Shown piece by piece: positions 43,082 through 51,896 of a stretch of DNA of 64,000 bases. The translations under genes and the position numbers were made by a program. Under the pieces are notes generated by a model. That model did no database searches. It was given only the letters and a program-made list of their open reading frames with translations, and was not told the origin of the DNA. The stretch's first letter is position 1. Each line of letters begins with the position of its first letter. The stretch is from Planctomycetota bacterium. GTDB taxonomy: Bacteria > Planctomycetota > Planctomycetia > Pirellulales > Lacipirellulaceae. Location: positions 186,001 to 250,000 of the forward strand of contig JAKOXH010000019.1 of the NCBI GenBank assembly GCA_029781135.1, written 5' to 3'.

Positions 43082-43537
43082 CGTGCGCAACTCCAAAACC
43101 TGAACCGCGTTCAAAACACCAGCGCCGGCTATCGACGGTGAGACGCTCCGCCGCGAGAAGAGTTCTGAACTCGGCTGCAACTACTTCCGCGATCGTTTTG
43201 GAGTCCTACAAGGTCACCAAACCACATCGGGAAAAAGACAATCCGAGGGCTAAGTATAGCGAACCCTTTCGAAAAGGTCTAACGAATCTTGGCCAAAAAA
43301 TCAAACCGCGTAAGATGCCAAATTATTTTCTTCGCTCTCGCCGTATCTGATTATTGCCGAAGGACATTGGATATTACATTTTTGCCACCCAAAGTTGCGA
43401 TACAGAGCTCAAGCTGGGTAGTTTGCCGGCTTAATTCGGGCTGTGGTGCGGTAGCGGACAGAAGCCAGTCGTCACCATCGTGCCCGCTTGCCGGGAAACT
43501 ACGCGAGGAGGCGCGTGCTAGGGGCGGGAGTCCCAAA
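43082..43537. other. intergenic region, 456 bases
   Basis: Lies between the RRM gene and the end of the HAD phosphatase gene, both minus strand. It carries the candidate promoter at 43253-43282 and the long leader of the RRM gene. No gene or repeat family member was recognised in the right half. Confidence 0.5.
43253..43282 (-). promoter_or_regulatory. possible promoter of the RRM protein gene
   Basis: On the minus strand TTAGAC (43282-43277), an 18-base spacer and TATACT (43258-43253). The -10 box matches five of six; the -35 is weak. The predicted leader is about 165 bases. Confidence 0.35.
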
Positions 43538-44212
43538 TCAGGTACAACCCTGTTTTCGCTGGCCGATGAGATTGCGAATTGCCTCTGCTGTCAGCTCATC
43601 GAGATGACCCACAATCTGGCGCGCGTGCGAAAGCTGTTCGCGGGTTGCCGTGCCGGTCAACGCGATACTGGCCATTCCTGCCCGGTTTGCGGCCTCGATG
43701 CCATGCACGGCATCTTCCACCACCGCACAATTGGGGGGTCGCACTCCTAGTTTTTCGGCTGCCAGTAGGAATACTTGTGGATCCGGCTTGCCGCGCGTCA
43801 CATCCTGACCAGTGACAATCGCCGCAAACTTCTTGCGGCAGCCAAAAAGATCGAGGCACAATTCGATGTTCTCGGGCGGTGCCGAGGATCCGACGCCGAG
43901 CCTAAAGCCGGCGGCATCCAGAGTGTCAATCAGTTTCCGCGCACCGGGCATCGGTGTGAAGTTCTTGCGGAGCGAATTGCGGAACAACGCTTCTTTGCGT
44001 TCATCGAGTTCACGAATCCGGCCGTCGGGTAATTCCGTGCCGAAGCGGCGGAAGAGGATATCGCGACTCGTGCGGCCGAAATCGGCGGCAAAGTCGGCTT
44101 CGGTGTACGGCACGTTGAGTTCCCGGTACATCTGCGACCAACCCGCGAAATGGGCCGCGTAGGAGTCGATCAGCACCCCATCCATGTCGAAGATCACAGC
44201 CAGCTCATTCAT
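43538..44212 (-). CDS. HAD-superfamily phosphatase, beta-phosphoglucomutase-like
   Basis: A 224-residue cytoplasmic protein. Motif I is AVIFDMDGVLIDS with Asp9 and Asp11. A helical cap of beta-PGM/phosphatase type follows (HFAGWSQMYRELNVPY). Motif II is LGVGSSAPPENI, motif III the Lys in VTRGKPDPQVFLLAA, and motif IV VVEDAVHGIEAANRAGM. The likely reaction is hydrolysis or mutation of a sugar phosphate; a glycolate phosphatase role is also possible. The start at 44212 puts motif I at the usual place; the frame reaching 44401 enters the family B repeat. Confidence 0.92.
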   Translation of the reverse strand: MNELAVIFDMDGVLIDSYAAHFAGWSQMYRELNVPYTEADFAADFGRTSRDILFRRFGTELPDGRIRELDERKEALFRNSLRKNFTPMPGARKLIDTLDAAGFRLGVGSSAPPENIELCLDLFGCRKKFAAIVTGQDVTRGKPDPQVFLLAAEKLGVRPPNCAVVEDAVHGIEAANRAGMASIALTGTATREQLSHARQIVGHLDELTAEAIRNLIGQRKQGCT

Positions 44213-44596
44213 AGCACGCCATCTTAACGGCTGAGGCAGCGGGCTCCAATCGCACCGCTGTCCAAATTCGGATCGCGACGCAATAGGGGACGACTCAAGA
44301 ATAACTCCCTCTCTCGTTACGCGATGCGAATAGAGCTTGTGGGATAGAGCCAGTGGTAGGCGTCTCCGACGCCGATGACGGCGCCCAATGGAACACGCCA
44401 TCGGCCTCAGAGAGGCCTCGCACAGCCCAGTGGCTGCGCGGTCATCGATAATGCCGAGTTCTTTAGCTCAAGCAGGTCTTCACTACCGATTGCCTTCGCA
44501 AGTTGTTCACAGATAGTCCGTACATCTTGTATCGCAAGCAAAAGCGTGCCATTCTGGCATTCGTTGGCCACGGTATATCAACTTTGGGAGGTACCT
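44213..44596. other. divergent intergenic region, 384 bases
   Basis: Lies between the HAD phosphatase (minus) and the UroD-like gene (plus). A family B repeat is at 44353-44440. No strong promoter or further gene was recognised. Confidence 0.5.
44353..44440. repeat. palindromic repeat, family B
   Basis: GTAGGCGTCTCCGACGCCGA, then AATGGAACACGCCATCGGCC and GAGAGGCCTCGCACAGCCCA, followed by GTGGCTGCGC. It has the same order and orientation as the copy at 40135-40271, including the GGCTGCGC extension. Confidence 0.82.
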
Positions 44597-45823
44597 ATGA
44601 CGCCGCGCGAACGAATTTTGGCCGCGGTACAGCATCGAGAAACCGATCGGCTGCCGATCGACTGCGGCGCGATGCGCTCGACGGGCATCCAGGCCATTGC
44701 CTACCATCGGCTGAAGCAGCATCTGGGCATCCACACGGGCCACACCCGCGTGTACGACATCATTCAACAGTTGGCCGAGCCCGAGGAGTTTTACCTGGAA
44801 CAGTTTGGTATCGATGCGATCAATGCGGGCCGAGAGTTCCCCGCTGAGTGGAAGCCCTGGGTTCTTCCCGATGGTTCCCCCTGCGAGGTGCAAGCGACAC
44901 TGACGCTTTGCCAAGAGGATGGCGACTGGTTGGCCGCGGGCGCGAACGGACTGGCACGGGCCCGGATGATCGGCGGCAGCACTTACTTTAGCCAGGACCA
45001 TTGGCCCTTGATGCGCGACGATTGGCAAGACGAACTCGCGGCTTTGCCACAGCTCATGGCGGCAACCTGCTGGGGAGGTCTGGCAGAGCCGATCTATGCT
45101 GGCGGCCTCGGCGAGGAAAACCTTCAGCGTATCTCCGCGCACGTGCAACAACTCCGCGCGACGAGCGACCGCGCGATTATGATTGCCTTCGGGGCCAACC
45201 TGTTCGAGTGGGCCAGCTACCTGCGCCGCATGGATAACTTCCTTATGGACATATCGACCAAACCGGCGGCGGCCGACGCCCTGCTCGATAAATTGGTGGA
45301 GGCCCACATGGCTGGGCTGGATCGACTGTTGCCTGCGTTGGGTGATAACGTGGACCTGATCCAGCTTGGCGATGACTTGGGCACGCAGAAAGGGCCGTTC
45401 TTTTCCGTCGCGATGTTCCGCCGGTTCTTCAAGCCGCGCTACCGGACAATCATCGAACGCATCCGCCGGCACAATCCGAAGGTCATCGTGTTTCTGCATT
45501 CCTGCGGATCGATTTACGATTACATTCCCGATCTGATCGAGGTGGGCTTTCAAGTGCTGAACCCCGTGCAGATTGGGGCCAAAAACATGGATCCGGAGCG
45601 ACTCAAGCGCGAATTTGGCCGCGATGTGACCTTCTGGGGCGGCGGGTGCGACACGCAGCACGTGCTTTCGCGCGGCACGCCCGCGGAGGTCCGCGACCAC
45701 GTTCGCCGAAATATCGATATTCTGGCTCCGGGCGGCGGTTTCGTATTCAACCAGGTTCACAATATCCTGGCGGAAGTCCCGCCGGAAAACGTCATCGCCA
45801 TGTACGAAGCGGCGAGAAGTTAG
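44597..45823 (+). CDS. uroporphyrinogen decarboxylase-like (MtaA/CmuA-type) protein
   Basis: A 408-residue TIM-barrel protein starting MTPRERILAAVQHRETDRLP, the standard opening of UroD-family methyltransferase-like proteins; GGGAGG precedes the ATG. LIQLGDDLGTQKGPFFSVAM, VIVFLHSCGSIYDYIPDLIE and LNPVQIGAKNMDPERLKREF are family segments. VTFWGGGCDTQHVLSRG provides a possible zinc Cys, with HSC as another ligand. It is not true HemE, which lacks this C-terminal Cys pattern and is shorter. The usual role is methyl transfer from a corrinoid or demethylation of a small substrate, but no corrinoid protein is nearby. Confidence 0.88.
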   Translation: MTPRERILAAVQHRETDRLPIDCGAMRSTGIQAIAYHRLKQHLGIHTGHTRVYDIIQQLAEPEEFYLEQFGIDAINAGREFPAEWKPWVLPDGSPCEVQATLTLCQEDGDWLAAGANGLARARMIGGSTYFSQDHWPLMRDDWQDELAALPQLMAATCWGGLAEPIYAGGLGEENLQRISAHVQQLRATSDRAIMIAFGANLFEWASYLRRMDNFLMDISTKPAAADALLDKLVEAHMAGLDRLLPALGDNVDLIQLGDDLGTQKGPFFSVAMFRRFFKPRYRTIIERIRRHNPKVIVFLHSCGSIYDYIPDLIEVGFQVLNPVQIGAKNMDPERLKREFGRDVTFWGGGCDTQHVLSRGTPAEVRDHVRRNIDILAPGGGFVFNQVHNILAEVPPENVIAMYEAARS

Positions 45824-45854
45824 GACAATGGGCGTCTGGTATGGTCAGCGCCGG

Positions 45855-47606
45855 TTAGCGAACCAGTGAATTGCCGGGCAGACGCCGACCAACGCGACTG
45901 GGAGACAGCCGGTCACTTGGTCGCTCCGCAGTAGCAACTGTTTGCAGTTGCTTACTTAAGCTGGCGAACCTGGTATTCCAATGAGCCTGCCGCTCATTCA
46001 AGTGTCGTTCGGCGGATGCAAGTTGCTCGTCCTCTTGCCGGGCCGCCTCGGCCAGAAGTTCCCGCGTTCGCTCGCTACGAACGCGTTCGGCCGCCCGTTG
46101 CATGGCCTCCACGACGGCGGAGCCCAGATTTGACCAGAGCGCACACTTTGGTTCCTGGATGGTTCCGCTCAACGAAATGCGGGTTGCCAAGGAATTGAGT
46201 TTGCCGAGGGAATCATCGAGAGCTGGCGACAGGGCAAACTTCGAGAATTCGTTGCCGGTGGATGATGCGAGGTGAACGTCGTGCTGCACCACCTGGATTT
46301 CGCCGGTTAGTTTGTCGCCATCGGCCGACATGCTGATCGACAGCGACGCGATCGAAGGCTGCACTGCAAGCGCGATTTGCTCAGGTTGGCCCAATTTGAG
46401 TGCGGGCAACAGAACTCCATCGGCATCGATCAGCAAGGAATCATGCAATGCGCCACGCGTCCGATCGACGGTCGCTTGGAGCTCAACGGGCAATGGCCCG
46501 CAAGCAAGTAGCCTGAGCCGGATCGGTTCACTGTGATTCACGGGCGAGTTCGACAAATTGGTCAGCACGCCGCGGAGTTCGACCGGCTGGTTGGCCACCC
46601 GTGCCGTGCCTTGCAGATTAAGGCTGCGAATGAGGAAATTGGGCTGCGCTTCGCACCCGGCAAATAGGACGTCTTCACCCCGCGTGCCTGATGCAGGGCG
46701 CACCGAAGAATTGGGCCAGGTCGTGCGCGCCCATTGAAGTATTGCGTTGAGTTGGTCGAGCGGGTTGACCGCTTCGTTGCGCAATAAGTAGGCGGTGAGG
46801 TCATCGGCACTGACGGGATCAAGGGCGATTGGTTTGTTGACCAACTCCACGTCGCGTCGCCGGGCCGCGACGATATTCCGTCGCCGCTGTTCCAGTTGGT
46901 CGCCCTGCTGATCGATCCGGTCGCGAAGGTCCGCGAATTTCTTCTGCAGTTCGGCAACTCGTTGGGGCAATTCGGCCAGGAACGTTACTTTCCGCAGCGG
47001 GTTGGCCTGGTTGGCGGCCACACTGTCCAAAATCTCGGTGGCCAGCTGATCTAGCTCGTGCCCGCGCGTATCAATGTCCGTACACTGGCCGGTCCAACTC
47101 GCCAGGAATGCTTCCGTTTGCTTCATCGAATCGAATTGGGCTGCGTCCTGCTGCAAACGCTGGGCTACTTGCGAAAACCAAGCGGCGGCAACTTGATCGG
47201 CGTCATCGCGAAACCAGTCGACCGTCACGGTACCTTTTTTTGCGGTTTGGGCCGCGAGCGAGTTGGGTAGGTCGAGCTGCAACCCATCAAGCTGGCCACG
47301 CCTAACAATGAATTGCTTGTGAAGCAGCGGCTGCTTTTCCAATTCCAGTTCACACACTTCCGCAGTGGCAACACTGCTGGGCACGTCGGCCGTTGAGGCG
47401 AATTGGAGATTACCCAGGATCACGCGGCCGGCACGAATTTCAACCTTCGAGTACTGGGCATCGAGAGTCATTCCTGTAGCCGTCTGCGTCGAGCGCACGA
47501 CGACGGAGCGCGCAACAAGGCCCAGCGCCAGCTGGATGGCTAGCAGGGCGACGCCCAAGAAGAGCAATCGCGGCAGCCAGGTTTGCCAACGTGATCCACG
47601 CATCAT
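45855..47606 (-). CDS. TIGR03545-family envelope protein
   Basis: A 583-residue protein with one N-terminal membrane segment (LPRLLFLGVALLAIQLALGL) and a large periplasmic part. ATGMTLDAQYSKVEIRAGRV and FIVRRGQLDGLQLDLPNSL resemble AsmA-like lipid-transfer-type proteins. Residues 210-245 are a coiled coil (AELQKKFADLRDRIDQQGDQ). The C-terminal 90 residues form a second helical part (RSERTRELLAEAARQEDEQL). TIGR03545 is regularly found with TIGR03546, as here. The function is unknown. Its ATG overlaps the stop codon of the upstream partner by four bases (ATGA), so the pair is translationally coupled. Confidence 0.82.
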   Translation of the reverse strand: MMRGSRWQTWLPRLLFLGVALLAIQLALGLVARSVVVRSTQTATGMTLDAQYSKVEIRAGRVILGNLQFASTADVPSSVATAEVCELELEKQPLLHKQFIVRRGQLDGLQLDLPNSLAAQTAKKGTVTVDWFRDDADQVAAAWFSQVAQRLQQDAAQFDSMKQTEAFLASWTGQCTDIDTRGHELDQLATEILDSVAANQANPLRKVTFLAELPQRVAELQKKFADLRDRIDQQGDQLEQRRRNIVAARRRDVELVNKPIALDPVSADDLTAYLLRNEAVNPLDQLNAILQWARTTWPNSSVRPASGTRGEDVLFAGCEAQPNFLIRSLNLQGTARVANQPVELRGVLTNLSNSPVNHSEPIRLRLLACGPLPVELQATVDRTRGALHDSLLIDADGVLLPALKLGQPEQIALAVQPSIASLSISMSADGDKLTGEIQVVQHDVHLASSTGNEFSKFALSPALDDSLGKLNSLATRISLSGTIQEPKCALWSNLGSAVVEAMQRAAERVRSERTRELLAEAARQEDEQLASAERHLNERQAHWNTRFASLSKQLQTVATAERPSDRLSPSRVGRRLPGNSLVR

Positions 47607-48100
47607 GCGGCCACCCTTGTTTGTAGGTCTACGTCGGCTACGATCTCTTCACTCGATTCCGATGGCAGCGTCGATTGAAGGACCGTAAGCAGCATGCGCA
47701 CCGCGAAATAGACCGGGTAGGCGATGTACAATCCGAGGAGGAACGAGCCCGTCACGACGGTGTTGTTGAAACCCACCCAGGGGCCAAGCGGCATATTGAA
47801 CGCAGCAGCATAAACGCCCTGCATGGACTCGGATTGCAATATGGATGCACCCAACTCATGAGCAATTGGATCGGTAAGCGGGCTAGCCAGCGAGAACAAT
47901 ACCGCGACGGCCAGTCCCAGCCCTTTGTTGCAGCGAAGTGAAAACAGCACCACACACAACGAGAGTGCGATGAGGTTTGACTTGGGCATCACACCAATCA
48001 GCATGCCCAACGTGAAGCCAGCCGCAATTTGGCCCGGGGCGGCACTGGTCAGCAGCGAGCTACTAAAAATGCGCAGGCGGGAGACGATATCGGAAATCAT
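47603..48100 (-). CDS. TIGR03546-family membrane protein (DUF2062-like)
   Basis: A 165-residue membrane protein with about four hydrophobic segments: IAAGFTLGMLIGVMPKSNLI, LGLAVAVLFSLASPLTDPIA, GFNNTVVTGSFLLGLYIAYP and a last one at VYFAVRMLLTVLQS. The glycine-rich first turn (GMLIGVMP) is the DUF2062-type signature. It is the constant partner of TIGR03545, with a four-base overlap. An envelope lipid or polysaccharide transport role is a guess. The start at 48100 (MISDIVSRLR) is used; the frame continues upstream to 48190 without a signal. Confidence 0.82.
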   Translation of the reverse strand: MISDIVSRLRIFSSSLLTSAAPGQIAAGFTLGMLIGVMPKSNLIALSLCVVLFSLRCNKGLGLAVAVLFSLASPLTDPIAHELGASILQSESMQGVYAAAFNMPLGPWVGFNNTVVTGSFLLGLYIAYPVYFAVRMLLTVLQSTLPSESSEEIVADVDLQTRVAA

Positions 48101-48422
48101 CCGGAGTCCTTTCCGGGTTTGACGTTCGCATTCGATAAGTGGGGGCGTGCGCGCAACGGTCCTTCGTGCGCGCATTGCCCTGAAACGCATATCGACGAAT
48201 GACGGGCCAATGGTTTACTTCTCGCTGTGGAATCAGCTTTCAACTTGCTGGCAGCGATGGCATTGGCAGCGGTGACGCCGTGGAAATGCCGCGAATTTTG
48301 CAGCGGTTCGACGGCGGGTGGCATGCCCTCGCTCGCACCAACATGCTCACGCGAAACATTTGCATTTCAATGCGAGCGTGGGCATGTTCTTGTTTCGCGA
48401 GAGCATGCCACCCGTCGCAGCT
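48101..48422. other. intergenic region, 322 bases
   Basis: Lies between the TIGR03546 gene and the end of the octaheme cytochrome gene. It is mostly occupied by the nested inverted repeat at 48316-48413. No gene is seen. Confidence 0.5.
48316..48413. repeat. nested inverted repeat (cruciform type)
   Basis: Outer perfect arms GGGTGGCATGC (48316-48326) and GCATGCCACCC (48403-48413). Inside, CGCTCGCA faces TGCGAGCG, and AACATGCTCACGCGAAACA is partly mirrored by TTGTTTCGCGAGAGC. The motifs GTGGGCATG and GGCATGCC recall family A. Confidence 0.7.
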
Positions 48423-50666
48423 CTAAGGTTTGGACGGCTGGCGAGCACCGCGAGTTTGCCGCAAGCGAATGAGGATCTGGCCCGCGCGAGGGTCGTCGGG
48501 GTTCAACTCGTGCAGCTTGGTAAGTGAGGTGATCGCGGCCTCAAATTGGTTGACGTTTCCGGACAACTCGTACTGTTTTTCCTGCAACAGGGCCAATGCC
48601 ATGCGGTATTCGTAGCTGCGGGGAGATTTTTCGCACGCTTGCTGCAGTGCGATTTCGGCCCGGTCATAATCGTCCAACGTGTAACGCAGCAGACCCAACT
48701 GATATTGAATCTCGGCGTTGCTGGGCGCAAGCTTGGCATCGCGTTCGAGCAACGCGGCTTCCTCGGTTTGAAGTCGATGAATTTCTTTTGCATCGCCGCC
48801 ATGCTCCTGCATTAGCGACGCCAATTCCTTACGCGGGCCGGCAAGGTACGGCTCCAAAGCAATCGCGGCCGTAAGATGTTGCATCGCCGATTCCACGCGG
48901 CCCTGCTGGCGATCCAAGGTCGCCAGAGATAAATGGCCACCCGCATGGTCGAGCGATAACTCTTGGCTGTTGCGAAACTCGACCATCGCTCGTTCGTAGG
49001 CTTTGCGCTGGCCGTCGGTCAAATGATCGATCGGCAGATGAGCGAGCCGAGCGGCTGCCGCCACGCGGACGCCTCGCATCAAATCGTTGAGCATGCCGGC
49101 GAGGTCGGAGACGAGTAGCGCAGCATTCTCCGTCGGTAGCGCGCGCATGGCCGCCAATCGAATCTGCGGATCGCTGTCGTGCAGCGCTTCGCGGCGTGCC
49201 GCCACGCTGGCCTCGGAAGGATAGTTGGCCAGCAAGTCGATCACTGTCGCCCGCACCACCGCCGGCGTTGTGGTTTGGCGGAGCAGATCGAGCAGCAGTT
49301 TTTCGCCTTCCGGTTTGACGGCTCGGCCGGCGGCAATCGCCTCGGCCCAGTGCTTCGGTTCATTTGGCTTCCGTTTGCCGTACCATTTCACCACGGCATC
49401 GGCCGCCCATTGGAACGTCTCTTCCGGCTTGGTGTGGCAATTGTTGCAAGCATTCGAAGTGCCCAGCGCGACGGAAATATCTGGTCGCGGCAGGCGGAAG
49501 CTGTGATCGCGCCGCTCGTCGATTCCCATGTACGTGCGCGTCGCCATGTGGCACGACACGCACAAAGCTGCCGGCGTGTTCGGCTTGTGATGGTGATGGG
49601 CCTCGGTATCGTACTTGGCCGGGTCGTGCGGAATGTGGCACTGCGTACACAGGGCATTGCCCGTGAACTTCGTTTGGAGCGTGTGGGGTTCGTGGCAATC
49701 GGTGCAGCGCACGTGATTCGCGTACATTTTGCTCTGCCGGAACGAGTCGTATTCATAGACTTCATCGAAGATTTGACCGTCGGGCTGATAGAGCCCTTCT
49801 TCGAGCACAACCGGTTCGTAGTGATCGAAGAAGTGGTTTCCGGCGCGGAAATCTTCGTGGACCTGATAGCGCCGCGAATGACATTTCGCGCAGGTCTCGA
49901 GTTGCGTATCGAGCATCTTTTCGTTGAGGCCCTCGATGCCGTAACCGATTTTGAGGTCCCAAAACGGCGACCAGCGGCGCGTTAGATCGACGTGCACACT
50001 GCCCGGCCCGTGGCATTCTTCGCAACCGACGTTGATTTCGAACCACGAGGTGCTATAGGTGTTTTTTTTCGGATTGTAGTTCTTATGGATGTCGGTCGAG
50101 TGGCAATCGGCGCACGTGGTGTTCCAGTTCTGGCCGATGCCGGTCCAGTGCAGCGGGTCGCCCGGCAAGATGCGTTCGTTCACCACATCCGGCGGCGTGA
50201 CGTAGAACCACCGTTTGTTCTTCACATCCCACGACTCCCGCAGCACCTGCACGCGGCCGTCCGGAAACTCCACCATGTATTGCTGTAGCGGCTTGACGCC
50301 GAATGTGTATTTCACTTCATAGTCGTGGTGAGCACCATCCGGCCCTTCGGTATTCACCATGTATTTGCCGTCGCGGCGGAAAAACCGCGTGGTCACGCCC
50401 TGGTACTCGAATGTGGAGTCGTTGAAGTCGCCGAGAACCGTCTTCTCGGTCGCCAAATCCATCGCCCGCTCGTGATCGGAGCCGAGCCACGCATGGTATT
50501 CGGCCTCGTGGCACTGGGCGCACGTTTCGCGGCCGACGAACTTGGGGTTCGTTGCGACCTCGAGCGGCACGGTGTTGTACCAGTACCAGCCGAGCAGCGA
50601 CGATGCCGCTACCGCGCCGACCGCCAAGGCCAAGAGAATCGTACGGCGGGAAACGAAACGCGGCAT
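48423..50666 (-). CDS. octaheme c-type cytochrome fused to HEAT and TPR repeats
   Basis: A 747-residue protein with one N-terminal membrane anchor (TILLALAVGAVAASSLLGWY). Eight CxxCH heme-binding sites are visible at residues 49, 185, 215, 259, 321, 340, 369 and 407. Around residues 445-555 there is a HEAT-like helical part (LLDLLRQTTTPAVVRATVID, DSDPQIRLAAMRALP), and from about 590 TPR units (GHLSLATLDRQQGRVESAMQ, YQLGLLRYTLDDYDRAEIAL). The multiheme part should move electrons in the periplasm; the repeats should hold partner proteins. The electron donor and acceptor are unknown. This architecture is common in Planctomycetes and Verrucomicrobia. It stands alone. Confidence 0.92.
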   Translation of the reverse strand: MPRFVSRRTILLALAVGAVAASSLLGWYWYNTVPLEVATNPKFVGRETCAQCHEAEYHAWLGSDHERAMDLATEKTVLGDFNDSTFEYQGVTTRFFRRDGKYMVNTEGPDGAHHDYEVKYTFGVKPLQQYMVEFPDGRVQVLRESWDVKNKRWFYVTPPDVVNERILPGDPLHWTGIGQNWNTTCADCHSTDIHKNYNPKKNTYSTSWFEINVGCEECHGPGSVHVDLTRRWSPFWDLKIGYGIEGLNEKMLDTQLETCAKCHSRRYQVHEDFRAGNHFFDHYEPVVLEEGLYQPDGQIFDEVYEYDSFRQSKMYANHVRCTDCHEPHTLQTKFTGNALCTQCHIPHDPAKYDTEAHHHHKPNTPAALCVSCHMATRTYMGIDERRDHSFRLPRPDISVALGTSNACNNCHTKPEETFQWAADAVVKWYGKRKPNEPKHWAEAIAAGRAVKPEGEKLLLDLLRQTTTPAVVRATVIDLLANYPSEASVAARREALHDSDPQIRLAAMRALPTENAALLVSDLAGMLNDLMRGVRVAAAARLAHLPIDHLTDGQRKAYERAMVEFRNSQELSLDHAGGHLSLATLDRQQGRVESAMQHLTAAIALEPYLAGPRKELASLMQEHGGDAKEIHRLQTEEAALLERDAKLAPSNAEIQYQLGLLRYTLDDYDRAEIALQQACEKSPRSYEYRMALALLQEKQYELSGNVNQFEAAITSLTKLHELNPDDPRAGQILIRLRQTRGARQPSKP

Positions 50667-51037
50667 GAAAGGCGACTGAAGAGCGAGGGACGTGAATTAT
50701 GGGGCGACGCTTGAATTGTGTACCGCAATCGTCACATTGTCCACTTGGGATGCGGCAACAAGCGCCGTAGGACGGACATTCCTGTCCGTCCTGAATCATC
50801 AACTATCAAGCAGAACTCGTGCCTACGCTCAGCCTGGGCACACCGCAATGTCTGCCAACTGGAGTGGGACTTGAATCGACGCTCAATACACAGTACGAAT
50901 TCAATCCTTATTGAGAATATTGGTCACTCCGCACGCGACTGGATAATGGATCATTCCCAGAGATAATTGAATGTAGTGCCAATTGCCGGCCAGCAAAGCA
51001 GAGAAAAATCACTGCGTACTTATGAGGACTGAATATA
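50667..51037. other. divergent intergenic region, 371 bases
   Basis: Lies upstream of the octaheme cytochrome (minus) and a small ORF (plus). It holds one family E hairpin (50770-50791). No clear promoter was found. Confidence 0.45.
50770..50791. repeat. family E hairpin
   Basis: The core GACGGACATTCCTGTCCGTC is the same as at 42424-42443, flanked by one more G and C. It is followed by the copy at 51354-51373 in the reverse sense, bracketing the small ORF at 51038. Confidence 0.85.
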
Positions 51038-51301
51038 ATGAAATTCAAAATGCGCTATGCGCTTATACCCGCCTGCATAACGTTCGGCCCTTTCTTCATG
51101 TCCGACATGGGTGGCCTGGGCAGCGGAAGTTGGGGAATACCCATGATGGGAACGATCATGGTCGTAACGGGATTGGGCGGGATGTTGTCGATGATTGGCG
51201 AACAACGGATTGCGATTGAGGCGCTCATCAAGCAATGCGAAAACGCACCGCCAAATAACACGCGTACACTGCCAGCGTCTAGAGGCGCCACATCGGAGTG
51301 A
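51038..51301 (+). CDS. small predicted membrane protein, unrecognised
   Basis: An 87-residue ORF. The segment ACITFGPFFMSDMGGLGSGS and then GTIMVVTGLGGMLSMIGEQR suggest one or two hydrophobic hairpins rich in Gly and Met. I do not recognise a family. GAGG lies about 12 bases before the ATG. It is bracketed by two family E hairpins and is on the opposite strand to its neighbours, so it may be a genuine small gene or a chance ORF. Confidence 0.45.
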   Translation: MKFKMRYALIPACITFGPFFMSDMGGLGSGSWGIPMMGTIMVVTGLGGMLSMIGEQRIAIEALIKQCENAPPNNTRTLPASRGATSE

Positions 51302-51353
51302 TGGATCACCTGCGAGCATTGTGCTGTTAGAAACAGCGACAACGAGGAAGGAC

Positions 51354-51373
51354 GACGGACAGGAATGTCCGTC
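51354..51373. repeat. family E hairpin
   Basis: GACGGACAGGAATGTCCGTC, the reverse complement of the units at 42424 and 50770. It lies 17 bases after the stop of the lipoprotein gene at 51390-51788 (minus strand). Confidence 0.85.
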
Positions 51374-51389
51374 CTACAATCATCTGGGC

Positions 51390-51788
51390 TCACGTTTTTT
51401 CGTGACTCTCGTGTTCGTCGGCCGGCTCCGAGCCCTCGGCAGCGCGTTTTGGCGGCTGTTTGCCAAATTTGGCTTCATACAAGTCGGCGAATTCCTTTTC
51501 TTTATCTGGATTGCAGATGAAGCACTGCGATTCAGGCCGATTGTGCTCTTCGCACCAGTCGCCCTTGGCCTTCATCTCGGCCGCCAACTTGGGGTCGCAC
51601 TGTGCACACTGGGCTTCGGGAACTCCGTGGACACTGCACCACCAATCGGAATGGCTGTGCCCCGCGGCGGCCGTTTCAGCCGGCTTCGCATCGGCAGACG
51701 CCGATTTATCCGCAGACTTATTGCAGGCGGTAAACGACACTGCGGAAACCGCAACCACACCAAGCACCAACGCATGACGAAACGACAT
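51390..51788 (-). CDS. Cys/His-motif lipoprotein of the metal efflux locus
   Basis: A 132-residue predicted lipoprotein; lipobox SAVSFTAC with lipidation at Cys22. After a Lys/Ala/Asp-rich linker come two copies of the motif W-C-x2-H-x2-P-E-x2-C-x2-C-D/N-P: WCSVHGVPEAQCAQCDP (50-66) and WCEEHNRPESQCFICNP (78-94). The same motif occurs in the adaptor protein of this locus. The C-terminus is charged (ADEHESHEKT). This suggests a periplasmic metal carrier that delivers ions to the pump; the function is inferred. It is the last gene of the minus-strand efflux set, about 250 bases after the pump gene. Confidence 0.82.
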   Translation of the reverse strand: MSFRHALVLGVVAVSAVSFTACNKSADKSASADAKPAETAAAGHSHSDWWCSVHGVPEAQCAQCDPKLAAEMKAKGDWCEEHNRPESQCFICNPDKEKEFADLYEAKFGKQPPKRAAEGSEPADEHESHEKT

Positions 51789-51896
51789 CGGATACTCCCT
51801 TCAATTACTTTTCTTTAAGCACTAATCAACGCTAATGGCCGCTAATTTGTTTGTTCAAGACAATAAAGCGATAATTAGCGATCGATTCGCGCCCAT

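Noticed and set aside
44507..45760. A 417-codon open frame on the minus strand
   Set aside because: Antisense to the UroD-like gene, which has a ribosome binding site and family motifs.
44597..45823. True uroporphyrinogen decarboxylase (hemE) forming a heme operon with ferrochelatase
   Set aside because: Motifs fit the MtaA/CmuA-type branch, and the two genes are 4.5 kb apart with unrelated genes and strand changes between.
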